A stretch of DNA of 64,000 nucleotides. It comes from Janthinobacterium sp. 1_2014MBL_MicDiv. GTDB taxonomy: Bacteria > Pseudomonadota > Gammaproteobacteria > Burkholderiales > Burkholderiaceae_D. Made by a program: the position numbers and the translations under genes. This document shows positions 42,671 to 51,330 of the stretch, in pieces (position 1 is the stretch's first letter; every line of letters starts with the position of its first letter). The stretch is taken from the NCBI RefSeq assembly GCF_001865675.1, contig NZ_CP011319.1:372001-436000 (forward strand), written 5' to 3'. The notes under the pieces were generated by a model. It did no database searches. It worked only from the letters and a program-made list of their open reading frames with translations, and had not been told where the DNA came from.

Positions 42671-44401
42671 ATGAAGGCACTTTGCTATCTCGCGATCGTC
42701 TCGCCTTTGCTGGCCCTGCAACCGCCTGTTTGGGGCAAGCCGCCGGCGGCATCGGCCACGCAGGCCGCCACCAGGGAGCAGCAGGTGGACGCCCTGTTTG
42801 CAAAATGGAACCGGGCCGATACGCCGGGCGCGGCGGTGATGGTCGTGAAGGATGGCCAGCGCGTCTACCGGGGCAGCTTCGGCATGGCCGACATCGAGCA
42901 GAACCGTCCGATCACGCCGTCGACCAGCTTCCACGTTGCCTCGCTGTCGAAGCAATTCACGGCGTTCGCCATCCTGCTGCTGGCGCAAGACGGCAAGCTG
43001 TCGCTCGACGATGACGTGCGCAAGCATGTGCCCGCGCTGCCGGACTTTGGCCAGACCATCCGCATCCGTCACCTGCTGACCCACACCAGCGGCTTGCGCG
43101 ACCAGTGGAATCTGCTGGCGATGGCCGGATGGCGCATGGACGACGTCATCACGGACGACGACGTGCTGCGCCTGGTGCGCCGCCAGCGCGCGCTCAATTT
43201 CGTGCCGGGCAGCGACTTCGCGTACAACAACACGGGCTACACGCTGCTGGCCGCCATCGTGCGCAAGGTATCGGGCCAGCCGCTGGCCGCGTTTGCGCGG
43301 GAGCGCATCTTCGATCCGCTCGGCATGCGGCACACTTTTTTCCACGAGCAATATGCCACCCTGGTCGCGGGCCGCGCGCAGTCTTACCAGCCGGCGCCGC
43401 AGGGCGGCTACAGCCGGATCGCCCTGTCGTACTCCACGGTCGGCCCGACCAGCCTGGTCACGACCGCGGACGATCTGCTGCTGTGGGCGAACAATTTCAA
43501 CGATGCCCGCGTCGGCGGTCCTGCGTTGCTGGCCCGGATGCAGACGTCGGCCACCTTCAACGATGGCAAGGCCACCGGCTATGGCGGCGGTCTCGACATC
43601 GGCGCCTACCGCGGCCTGAAAACCATCGACCACAGCGGTGCGGACGCGGGCTTTCGCAGCTATCTGGTTCGCTTTCCCGACCAGCAACTGACGGTCATCA
43701 TCATGGGCAACGGCGCCGACGTGCAGGCAAGCCGGCTGGGCCAGCGCATCGCCGACATTTATCTCGATGGCCAGCTGCAACCCTTGCCCAAGCCTATGCC
43801 CGACTATTCGGACGGCGTGCAGGTGCCGCTCGCGCCCGCTCGCCTGGATGCCCTGCTCGGCACCTACGCGCTGGAAAACGGTTCTGCCATCACTTTCGCC
43901 AGGGAAGACGAGCAGTTGCTGGGCTGGACGGCGGGTGACGACAAGATGCCGTTCTACCCGGCGGGCGAGCGCGAATTCTTTGTCAAGCTGAGCAACGCCA
44001 GCTTTCGCTTCGATGCGCCGGACGCGGCGGGCGTCATCGGTGGCGGCACCTGGCTGCGCAACGCGCGCGCCATCCGCGCCAAACGCATGGCGCCGGCGCG
44101 GCTGCCGGATGCCGCGCTGCAGCCCTTGCTGGGGGAATACTACAGCGATGAACTGCATGCGCTGTACACGGTGACGGCGCAGGAGGGCAGCGTCGTGCTG
44201 GGTTTTTCGCGGGGCGACATCGCCCTGGCGCCATTCGGAAAAAACAGCTTCGTGGGCCCCTGGCCATTCGGTCTCGTGAGCTTCCAATGCCTGGCCGCCA
44301 GCGATTGCACGGGTTTCACGGTGACGGAAAGCCGCGCCAGCGACGTGCAATTTACCCGCGTGGCCTTGCCCGGCTTGCGCGGGAGCACGGCCACGCCCTG
44401 A
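42671..44401 (+). CDS. exported beta-lactamase-fold serine hydrolase
   Basis: 576 residues with a signal peptide (YLAIVSPLLALQPPVWG). The class C beta-lactamase/D-alanyl-D-alanine-peptidase fold is complete: S91-x-x-K94 (SLSK), Y185-x-N187 and H321-S-G. About 200 C-terminal residues after the catalytic domain form a beta-rich DUF3471-like region (LLGTYALENGSAITFARED, LLGEYYSDELHALYTV), common in serine hydrolases that are esterases or peptidases rather than resistance enzymes. It has its own likely promoter. Substrate unknown. Confidence 0.87.
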   Translation: MKALCYLAIVSPLLALQPPVWGKPPAASATQAATREQQVDALFAKWNRADTPGAAVMVVKDGQRVYRGSFGMADIEQNRPITPSTSFHVASLSKQFTAFAILLLAQDGKLSLDDDVRKHVPALPDFGQTIRIRHLLTHTSGLRDQWNLLAMAGWRMDDVITDDDVLRLVRRQRALNFVPGSDFAYNNTGYTLLAAIVRKVSGQPLAAFARERIFDPLGMRHTFFHEQYATLVAGRAQSYQPAPQGGYSRIALSYSTVGPTSLVTTADDLLLWANNFNDARVGGPALLARMQTSATFNDGKATGYGGGLDIGAYRGLKTIDHSGADAGFRSYLVRFPDQQLTVIIMGNGADVQASRLGQRIADIYLDGQLQPLPKPMPDYSDGVQVPLAPARLDALLGTYALENGSAITFAREDEQLLGWTAGDDKMPFYPAGEREFFVKLSNASFRFDAPDAAGVIGGGTWLRNARAIRAKRMAPARLPDAALQPLLGEYYSDELHALYTVTAQEGSVVLGFSRGDIALAPFGKNSFVGPWPFGLVSFQCLAASDCTGFTVTESRASDVQFTRVALPGLRGSTATP

Positions 44402-44511
44402 CGGTGGATGGCCGCACCTTGCGCTGTTTTTCATCGGCCGCCACAGGCGTGCCGGGCCATCCGGTAAAATGGCAGCCTGCACAGCGGCAATGATCAACTC
44501 CAAGGAAGACT

Positions 44512-45360
44512 ATGAAACTCGTTCGTTATGGACGTCCAGGCAAGGAAAAACCGGGCCTGATCGATGAAGAAGGCAAACTGCGCGACCTGTCCGGCGTGAT
44601 CGTCGATATTGATGGCGCGCAACTGTCCGACAAGGCCCTGCGCAAGCTGGCCAAGCTCGACGAAAAGACGCTGCCCCTGGTGCGCGGCAACCCGCGCTTC
44701 GGCGTGCCGCTGGCCAAGGTCGGCAAATTCATCGGCATCGGCCTCAATTACGCGGACCACGCGGCCGAAGCGGGCATGCCGATCCCGGCCGAACCGATCG
44801 TCTTCATGAAGGCGATCAGCTGCCTGAATGGCCCGGACGACAATGTCGTGTTGCCGAAAGGCTCGAAAAAGACGGATTGGGAAGTCGAGCTGGGCGTGGT
44901 CATCGGCACGCGTGCGCAATACGTGAGCGAAGACGATGCGCTGAAATATGTGGCCGGCTACTGTGTCGTCAATGACATTTCCGAGCGCTCGTTCCAGCTG
45001 GAACGGGGCGGCCAGTGGGACAAGGGCAAGGGCTGCGACACCTTTGGTCCCGTCGGCCCATGGCTGGTGACGCGCGATGAAGTCATCGACGAGCAGGACC
45101 TGGACCTGTACCTGGAAGTCAACGGCAAGCGCATGCAGACCGGCAATACGCAAACCATGATCTTCACGGTGGCACAGATCGTCAGCTACCTGTCGCAATT
45201 CATGACCCTGGAACCGGGCGACATCATCGCCACGGGCACGCCGCCGGGCGTGGGCCAGGGCCGCAAGCCGCAGCGCTTCCTGAAAAAAGGCGACAGCCTG
45301 CGCCTCGGCATCGCCGGCCTCGGCGAGCAGCAGCAGGACGTGGTCGCCTGGACCGCCTGA
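44512..45360 (+). CDS. fumarylacetoacetate hydrolase (FAH) family protein
   Basis: 282 residues with the FAH fold: GKFIGIGLNYADHAAEAGMP, EPIVFMKAISCLNGPDD, the metal-binding DWEVELGVVIG, VVNDISERSFQ, and MIFTVAQIVSYLSQFMTLEPGDIIATGTPPGVG. The C-terminal family acts on acylpyruvates or 2-keto-3-deoxy acids and includes enzymes named ureidoglycolate lyase; the precise reaction cannot be assigned. Start at 44512 after AAGGAAG. Its stop overlaps the start of the next gene (TGATG). Confidence 0.87.
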   Translation: MKLVRYGRPGKEKPGLIDEEGKLRDLSGVIVDIDGAQLSDKALRKLAKLDEKTLPLVRGNPRFGVPLAKVGKFIGIGLNYADHAAEAGMPIPAEPIVFMKAISCLNGPDDNVVLPKGSKKTDWEVELGVVIGTRAQYVSEDDALKYVAGYCVVNDISERSFQLERGGQWDKGKGCDTFGPVGPWLVTRDEVIDEQDLDLYLEVNGKRMQTGNTQTMIFTVAQIVSYLSQFMTLEPGDIIATGTPPGVGQGRKPQRFLKKGDSLRLGIAGLGEQQQDVVAWTA

Positions 45361-45926
45361 TGGCCGGTAGCGATATCGACCGCTTGCCGCCGCTGCCGCC
45401 GGACCAGCTGGACCGGCAGCAGCGCGCCGCCGCGCAAGCCATCATCGATGGCCCGCGCGGTGCCCTGTACGGCCCCTTCGTGCCGCTGATCCGCAGCCCC
45501 GAGCTGATGGAAACGGCGCAGCGCATGGGCGAGTACCTGCGCTACCGCAGCGCCATCGGCACGCGGCTGTCGGAACTGGCGATCCTCGTGACGGCGCGCC
45601 AGTGGGACCAGCAGGTCGAGTGGGCCATCCACGCGCCGCTGGCCGTGCAGAATGGCATCGCGCAAGCGGCCGTGGACGCCATCGCCGCGCGCCGCGCGCC
45701 CCTTGCCCTGAAAGAGGACGAGCAAGCCGTGCATGACTTCTGCATCGAGTTGCAGCAGAACAAGCGGGTCGGCGATGCCACGTATGCGCGCGCGCTGGCG
45801 CTGTTTGGCGAGCACGGCGTGGTCGACTTGATGGGCATCAATGGCTACTACACCCTGTTGGCCATGGTCATGAATGGCGCGCAGACGGCCGTGCCGGCAT
45901 TGGGCGTGCCGCCGTTGCCGGCCTGA
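45360..45926 (+). CDS. carboxymuconolactone decarboxylase (CMD/AhpD-fold) family protein
   Basis: 188 residues with the all-helical CMD fold: YRSAIGTRLSELAILVTARQ, QVEWAIHAPLAV. The AhpD-type CxxC redox pair is absent, so it is not a peroxidase partner; it is closer to the decarboxylase-like branch. It begins on the last base of the FAH gene stop and is therefore co-translated with it. The pairing suggests consecutive steps in breakdown of a keto acid or lactone, possibly from aromatic compounds; that is inference. Confidence 0.82.
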   Translation: MAGSDIDRLPPLPPDQLDRQQRAAAQAIIDGPRGALYGPFVPLIRSPELMETAQRMGEYLRYRSAIGTRLSELAILVTARQWDQQVEWAIHAPLAVQNGIAQAAVDAIAARRAPLALKEDEQAVHDFCIELQQNKRVGDATYARALALFGEHGVVDLMGINGYYTLLAMVMNGAQTAVPALGVPPLPA

Positions 45927-46019
45927 TTGGCGCGGTTTTTGTGGAAGATGGACAAATTGTAATAATATTGCCGTTATTCAATATATAATTTTGCTTCTCT
46001 TCCATTGCGAAAAAGCTCA

Positions 46020-47589
46020 ATGAAAACTCGTCCGTGCTCCACCCTGATGGGCCGCGCCTGCCTGGCGCTGGCCCTTTCTTTTTGCCCATTGATGATGGTC
46101 AATGCCGTCGCGGCGGAAACCAGCGCCGCGCCCAGCGCTTCCGCGCTGGAAAACTCCGTCGTCAAGGTGTTTTCCACCCTGCGCCGGCCCGACCCGTACA
46201 AGCCCTGGAGCAAGGCCGCGCCCCAGGATGTGACGGGCTCCGGCGTCGTCATCGATGGCCGCCGCATCCTGACCAACGCGCATGTGGTCGGCTACGCGAG
46301 CCAGGTGCAGGTGCAGGCCAACGGTTCCGGCGACAAGATACCGGCCACCGTGCTGGCCATTTCGCGCGGCATGGATCTGGCCTTGCTGAAACTCGACGAT
46401 GACAGTTTTTTCGACAGCCACAAGCCGGCGCCGCGCGCCAATGTCTTGCCCGACGTGCGCGATGCCGTGCTCGCGTATGGCTACCCGCTGGGCGGCACCT
46501 CGCTGTCGATCACCAAGGGCATCGTCTCGCGCATCGAGTTCGTGCCCTACCGCTTTCCCGCGTCCGGCCTGCGCATCCAGATCGATGCGGCCATCAACCC
46601 GGGCAATAGCGGCGGCCCCGTGATTGCCGGCGACAAGATGATCGGCCTGGCCTTTGCGGGGGCGCAAAATGCGCAAAACATCGGCTACATCATTCCGAAT
46701 GAAGAAATCGAACTGTTCCTGCGCGAGCAGGCGGCGGGCAAGACGGACAAGGATGGCGAAGGCAAGCCGGCCATGTTTGACGTGACGCAAACGCTGGAAA
46801 ATCCCGCCTTGCGCAGCCTGCTCAAACTGGGCAAGAATGTGGAAGGCGTGGTGGTCATGTCGCCGCTGAAAAAAGATGCCGGCTATCCGCTGAAAGAGTG
46901 GGACGTCATCACGCACATCGGCGATTCGGCCATCGACAACCAGGGCATGGTCAAGCTCAATGCCAACAGCCGCGTGCGCTTCCAGTACCGCGTGCAGCAG
47001 GTGGCGAGCCATGGCGCGGTGCCGCTGACGCTGGTGCGCAATGGCGCCGTCATGAAGGTCAGCCTGCCCGTGTCGGCGCAGCGTCCCATGCTGATCGGCG
47101 ACTTGCAGGGCGATTACCCTTCGTATTTCATCTATGGCCCCATCGTCTTTTCGCGCGGCACGGCTGAATTCCTCGCCTCGGCCAGCAGCAATGCGACGAC
47201 GCTGGCCGCCATGAGTTTTTATGGCAATCCGCTGGTGACGCGGCGCGGCGATGCGCCCGATGCGGCGCGCGAGGAACTGGTGGTGATCGCCGCGCCGTTT
47301 TTTCCCGCACAAGCTGATGACGGGCTACAGCAATCGCTTTGGCGCCGTGGTGCAATCGATCAATGGCGTGCCCGTGCGCAGCCTGGCGCACCTGGTGACC
47401 TTGCTGCGCGACCAGACCGATGAGTTGCTGACGATACGCTTCGACCAGCACGGCGGCGAAACCATCGTCGTGCCGCGCAAGGAGATGCTGGCGGCGACGG
47501 AATCGGTATTGACGGACAACGGCATCCGCACGGAAGCGTCGCCCGACATGCTGAAAATCTGGCAAGAAAAAACGCCGGCAGGCAAATAA
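46020..47589 (+). pseudogene. DegP/HtrA-like trypsin-type serine protease, frameshifted
   Basis: The gene is open from an ATG at 46020 (signal peptide ACLALALSFCPLMMVNAVAA) with the full catalytic triad H88 (TNAHVVGY), D119 (GMDLALL) and S197 (NPGNSGGPV), then a PDZ-type region. After VIAAPFF the frame changes at a run of six T (47298-47303). With five T the reading would continue FFPHKLMTGYSNRFGAVVQS into a C-terminal domain that is open to 47589 (INGVPVRSLAHLVTLL to WQEKTPAGK). As written the product ends at 47423 with an unrelated tail. The protease domain itself is intact. Could be a real +1 mutation, a phase-variable or slippery tract, or a homopolymer sequencing error. Confidence 0.82.
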
Positions 47590-47614
47590 GCCTCCGGCGT
47601 CCGTGATACTGGAA

Positions 47615-47639
47615 GGCATGGCGCACGCCATGCCTGTTT
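47615..47639. terminator. hairpin between convergent protease and esterase genes
   Basis: GGCATGGC (47615-47622) pairs with GCCATGCC (47627-47634) around GCAC, followed by TGTTT. A weak T tract makes intrinsic termination possible but not certain. Confidence 0.45.
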
Positions 47640-47643
47640 GACC

Positions 47644-48312
47644 TTAAGCCACTACTTTTTTCAGCCACGCGCCGATGGCGTCGATCTCTTCCTGGCACAG
47701 CGAATGCTGCATCCGGTATTCATGCCATTCCACCTTGTAACCCATGCCGGTCAGCAAGTCGCGCGACTGTTGTGCGCGGCCCAGCGGCACCACGGGGTCG
47801 TCCGTGCCATGCGCCATGAAGATCGGTGTTTCCAGGCTGGCCGGCGTGCGTTCGGCAGCCGTCTTGTCGGCCAGCGGCAGGTAGCCGGACAGGCACATCA
47901 GGCCGGCCAGCGGCTCCGCGTGGCGCAAGCCCGTCTGCAGGGTCATGGCGCAGCCTTGCGAGAAGCCGGCCAGGATGATGCGGCTGGCGGGGATGCCGCG
48001 TGCCTTTTCGCGCGCGATCAGCGCTTCGATCTGCGTCTGCGAGGCGCGCAGGCCGGCTTCATCTTCGCGACGCACCAGGTCGTTGACGAGGATGTCGTAC
48101 CAGGCGCGCATCACATAGCCGTTGTTGATGGTGACGGGCATGGTGCCGGCGCTGGGGAAAATGAAGCGGATGGCGGGGCAGCCGCGCAAGTCGAGTTCTT
48201 TCACCAGGGGCACGAAGTCGTTGCCGTCGGCGCCCAGGCCGTGCATCCAGATGATGGAAACGGTGGGGTGCGGTGCGCTGTCGAGTTCTATGGTTTCCAG
48301 CAAGGTGCTCAT
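47644..48312 (-). CDS. alpha/beta-hydrolase carboxylesterase (phospholipase/carboxylesterase family)
   Basis: 222 residues. Nucleophile S118 in GFSQG, acid D171 or D172 in HGTDDPVVP, and H203 in MQHSLCQEE make up the triad; the oxyanion region is WMHGLGADGNDF. This is the acyl-protein-thioesterase-like esterase family, which hydrolyses short-chain esters and is cytoplasmic. The start codon overlaps the stop of mog by four bases (ATGA), so the two are translationally coupled, an arrangement without obvious metabolic reason. Confidence 0.9.
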   Translation of the reverse strand: MSTLLETIELDSAPHPTVSIIWMHGLGADGNDFVPLVKELDLRGCPAIRFIFPSAGTMPVTINNGYVMRAWYDILVNDLVRREDEAGLRASQTQIEALIAREKARGIPASRIILAGFSQGCAMTLQTGLRHAEPLAGLMCLSGYLPLADKTAAERTPASLETPIFMAHGTDDPVVPLGRAQQSRDLLTGMGYKVEWHEYRMQHSLCQEEIDAIGAWLKKVVA

Positions 48313-48941
48313 GTATTTTCCTCAGGTAAAGGTTGCGCCGGACGCAGCGCCGATTTGGGACGGAAGGCCTTGCAGATGGCCGTGTCGGTTTCCATGTAGG
48401 GGCCACCGATGAGGTCGATGCAATACGGCACGGCGGCAAAGATGCCGTTTACCAATTGATTTCCATCAACATCCTTCAAGCCTTCCAGGGTTTCCTTGAT
48501 GGCTTTCGGCTGGCCCGGCAAGTTCATGATCAGGGCGGCGCGCTCGGGCGTCTCGCGGATCACGGCCACCTGGCGCGACAAAATGGCCGTCGGCACGAAG
48601 CGCAGGCTGATCTGGCGCATCTGTTCGCCGAAACCAGGCATTTCCTTGGTTCCCACGGCCAGGGTCGCGTCCGGCGTCACATCGCGCCGCGCCGGGCCCG
48701 TGCCGCCCGTCGTCAGGATCAGGTGGCAATGGTTCAGGTCGACCATGTCGATCAGGGTGTTTTCAATCTGCGAGCGGTCGTCCGGAATCAGCCGCTTTTC
48801 CAGACGGAACGGCGTGCGGATGGCGGCCGAGAGCCAACTTTCCAGGGCAGGGATGCCCTGGTCTTCATACACGCCGCCGCTGGCGCGGTCCGAGATCGAC
48901 ACGAGGCCGATAATCAATTCGTCTTCGATGGTGGTGGGCAT
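48309..48941 (-). CDS. mog: molybdopterin adenylyltransferase
   Basis: 210 residues of the MogA/MoaB fold: IGLVSISDRASGGVYEDQGI, ILTTGGTGPARRDVTPDATL and MNLPGQPKAIKETLEGLK. MogA adenylylates molybdopterin before molybdate insertion by MoeA. The ATG at 48941 starts MPTTIEDEL; twelve additional in-frame codons are unlikely. It lies downstream of yjgA on the same strand with a terminator between them, and overlaps the esterase start. Confidence 0.92.
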   Translation of the reverse strand: MPTTIEDELIIGLVSISDRASGGVYEDQGIPALESWLSAAIRTPFRLEKRLIPDDRSQIENTLIDMVDLNHCHLILTTGGTGPARRDVTPDATLAVGTKEMPGFGEQMRQISLRFVPTAILSRQVAVIRETPERAALIMNLPGQPKAIKETLEGLKDVDGNQLVNGIFAAVPYCIDLIGGPYMETDTAICKAFRPKSALRPAQPLPEENT

Positions 48942-48977
48942 CTTGCACCTATAGAGTCTGGAGTGGCGTAAAAACAA

Positions 48978-49003
48978 TAAAACCGGGATTATCCCGGTTT
49001 TTT
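48978..49003. terminator. terminator between yjgA and mog
   Basis: AACCGGGAT and ATCCCGGTT form a near-perfect hairpin with T6 on the plus side and TTTTATT when read on the minus strand. On the minus strand it would end the yjgA transcript. Confidence 0.75.
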
Positions 49004-49030
49004 GTCCATCCCTGCGTTTCGGACGGCCGA

Positions 49031-49630
49031 TTATTCGTCGTCTTCTTGCTCAACGCCATCTTCGTCAGCATCATCCTTGCCGCCGTTTTGCTTCTTGGCG
49101 ATCTGTTTCAGGATCTGGAAGATTTCGCGGTAGGCTTTTGGCGGCTTGTTCTCGGCCTGCTCCTTGCGGGCATTGCGGATCAGGGTGCGCAGGTGCTGCA
49201 CGTCCAGTTCCGGGTTTTCCGACAGCAAGACGGTCAGGGCTTTGTCATCCGTCAAGAGCTTGTCGCGGCGGCGTTCCATCGCGTGCATGGCGGCCGTGTC
49301 GGCTTTCGACAAGCCTTTCCAGCTATCGATGGTGCGTTGGATGGCGGCAACTTCTTCCTCATCCAGGGTGCGCATCTTCTTGCCCACGTATTGCAGCTGG
49401 CGGCGGCGGCCTTCGTGATCCTTGATCAGCTGGCATTCGAGGATGGCGTCGCGTACGTCTTCCGGCATCGGGACGCGCTTGACGCGGTCGCGTGCTTCAT
49501 TGACGAGTTCTTCGCCCAGCTTTTGCAGGACGGTCATCTGGCGCTTGAGTTCCGATTTCGACGGACGTTCATATTCCTGTTCGAATTCGGACGATTGGAA
49601 GCCGCAAGCTCCCCGGTTTGGATTTGGCAT
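49031..49630 (-). CDS. yjgA: ribosome-associated protein YjgA/DarP (DUF615)
   Basis: 199 residues, highly charged and helical: RPSKSELKRQMTVLQKLGEE, RVPMPEDVRDAILECQLIKD, GRRRQLQYVGKKMRTLDEEE and FQILKQIAKKQNGGK, ending in an acidic tail. DarP assists late assembly of the 50S ribosomal subunit. It lies divergently from pmbA, the usual betaproteobacterial and enterobacterial neighbourhood, with about 96 bases between the two starts. Confidence 0.94.
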   Translation of the reverse strand: MPNPNRGACGFQSSEFEQEYERPSKSELKRQMTVLQKLGEELVNEARDRVKRVPMPEDVRDAILECQLIKDHEGRRRQLQYVGKKMRTLDEEEVAAIQRTIDSWKGLSKADTAAMHAMERRRDKLLTDDKALTVLLSENPELDVQHLRTLIRNARKEQAENKPPKAYREIFQILKQIAKKQNGGKDDADEDGVEQEDDE

Positions 49631-49726
49631 GATATATAAGGCGGGAGAGGACTTGTGGACCGCTCCTGTAAACTGTAAACGACTGCTATGATAACCTTTT
49701 TAGCGGCTTTCCGAAGAAAACAGCAC

Positions 49727-51079
49727 ATGAACGACTCCGTATTTACCCATAGCCAAGAGCAATTGAAGCAACTTGCCCGTGATGTGTTGTCTTTTGCGCG
49801 GGAAGCGGGCGGCACCGACGCCGCCGTCGAAGTCAGCGAAGGCGGTGGCCTGTCTGTTTCTGTACGAAAAGGCAAGATCGAGACGATCGAGCAAAACAAG
49901 GACAAGGGCATGGGCGTGACCGTGTTTGTCGGCAAGAAGCGCGGCAATGCCAGCACGTCCGACTTTTCGCCGTCGGCCCTGCGCGCCACCGTGGATGCCG
50001 CCTACAACATCGCCCGCTTCACGGCCGAGGACGATTGCGCGGGCCTGGCCGATGCCGAGCTGCTGGAAATGGCACCCCGCGACCTGCAGCTGTTCTATCC
50101 GTGGCTCATTTCCGCCGAGGAAGCTGTCGTGCTGGCCCAGCGGGCCGAAGCGGCCGCGTTTGCCGTCGACCCGCGCATCACGAACAGCGAAGGCGCCGGC
50201 GTGCACGTGCAGCAATCGCATTTCGTTTCCGCCAATTCGCGCGGCTTCATCGGCGGCTACCCGTTTTCGCGCCACACGCTGTCCGTGGCGCCCATCGCCG
50301 GCAAGGGCGCGAAGATGCAGCGCGACGACTGGTATTCGTCCGTGCGCGATGCATCGAAAATGTCGAGCCCGGAAGCCATCGGCCGCTATGCCGCCGAACG
50401 CGCGCTGTCGCGCCTGAATGCGCGCAAGCTGGGCACGCGCACCTGTCCCGTGCTGTTCGAGGCGCCGTTGGCGGCCGGCTTGCTGGGTACCTATGTGCAA
50501 GCGACCTCGGGCGGCGCGCTGTACCGCAAGTCCACTTTCCTGCTCGATTCCCTGGGCACGCAGGTGCTGCCCGATCACCTGCAGATCTTCGAAGATCCGC
50601 ACGTGATCGGCGGCGTCGGTTCGGCGCCGTTCGATGAGGAGGGCGTGAAGACCGTCAGCCGCGACGTCGTCAAGGATGGCGTGGTGCAAGGGTATTTCCT
50701 GTCGACCTATACGGCCCGCAAGCTGGGCATGCAGACGACGGGCAATGCGGGCGGTTCGCACAATCTCTACCTGACGTCGTCCCGCACGGCCGCCACCGAC
50801 GATTTTGTCGCCATGCTGAAAAAGCTGGGTACGGGCTTGCTGGTGACGGAACTGATGGGACAAGGAACCAATTATGTGACGGGCGACTATTCGCGCGGCG
50901 CCTCCGGCTTCTGGGTGGAAAATGGCGTGATTCAATACCCGGTGGAAGAAATCACCATTGCCGGCAACATGAAGGACATGCTGCGCAATATCGTCGCCGT
51001 CGGCGCCGACGTGTTGCGCCGCGGCACCAAGCAGACGGGTTCCATCCTCATCGAGAGCATGGTGGTGGCCGGCGGCTGA
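49727..51079 (+). CDS. pmbA: metalloprotease PmbA (TldE)
   Basis: 450 residues, the same length as E. coli PmbA. Blocks include MGVTVFVGKKRGNASTSDFS, LLGTYVQATSGGALYRKSTF, FDEEGVKTVSRDVVKDGVVQ and GTNYVTGDYSRGASGFWVEN. TldE/PmbA forms a heterodimer with TldD that processes peptides such as microcins and CcdA; the metal is bound by TldD, which is not in this window. The ATG at 49727 is used; an upstream in-frame ATG (49688) would add 13 residues unlike the family. A terminator follows. Confidence 0.94.
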   Translation: MNDSVFTHSQEQLKQLARDVLSFAREAGGTDAAVEVSEGGGLSVSVRKGKIETIEQNKDKGMGVTVFVGKKRGNASTSDFSPSALRATVDAAYNIARFTAEDDCAGLADAELLEMAPRDLQLFYPWLISAEEAVVLAQRAEAAAFAVDPRITNSEGAGVHVQQSHFVSANSRGFIGGYPFSRHTLSVAPIAGKGAKMQRDDWYSSVRDASKMSSPEAIGRYAAERALSRLNARKLGTRTCPVLFEAPLAAGLLGTYVQATSGGALYRKSTFLLDSLGTQVLPDHLQIFEDPHVIGGVGSAPFDEEGVKTVSRDVVKDGVVQGYFLSTYTARKLGMQTTGNAGGSHNLYLTSSRTAATDDFVAMLKKLGTGLLVTELMGQGTNYVTGDYSRGASGFWVENGVIQYPVEEITIAGNMKDMLRNIVAVGADVLRRGTKQTGSILIESMVVAGG

Positions 51080-51103
51080 GCGCTGCCAGCTCCTCCTTCC
51101 GCA

Positions 51104-51129
51104 ACAAGGCGCCGTGGGCGCCTTTTTTC
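51104..51129 (+). terminator. pmbA terminator
   Basis: GGCGCC (51108-51113) and GGCGCC (51117-51122) with a GTG loop, extended by AA/TT pairing and followed by six T. Confidence 0.88.
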
Positions 51130-51330
51130 TTGTCCGCGTGCTTTCTGCTCCGTGATCCTGGTGTCATACGGGTGAAATATTCGCTTCGTATGATGGCGCC
51201 ATCTGACGTTATTTGCGCAAATTAGATGCTTTTAATGTAAGTAGGCCGAACTTCGTGATATTTAATGCAAGATGCGAATCTTGCCCATCACGCTTCGTTG
51301 TTGATCCAATCCTGCATAGTGACTCTTTCC

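Noticed and set aside
47317..47589. Independent small gene starting at the ATG at 47317
   Set aside because: Its product continues the C-terminal domain of the protease in front of it and lacks a ribosome binding site, so a frameshifted single gene is the better reading.
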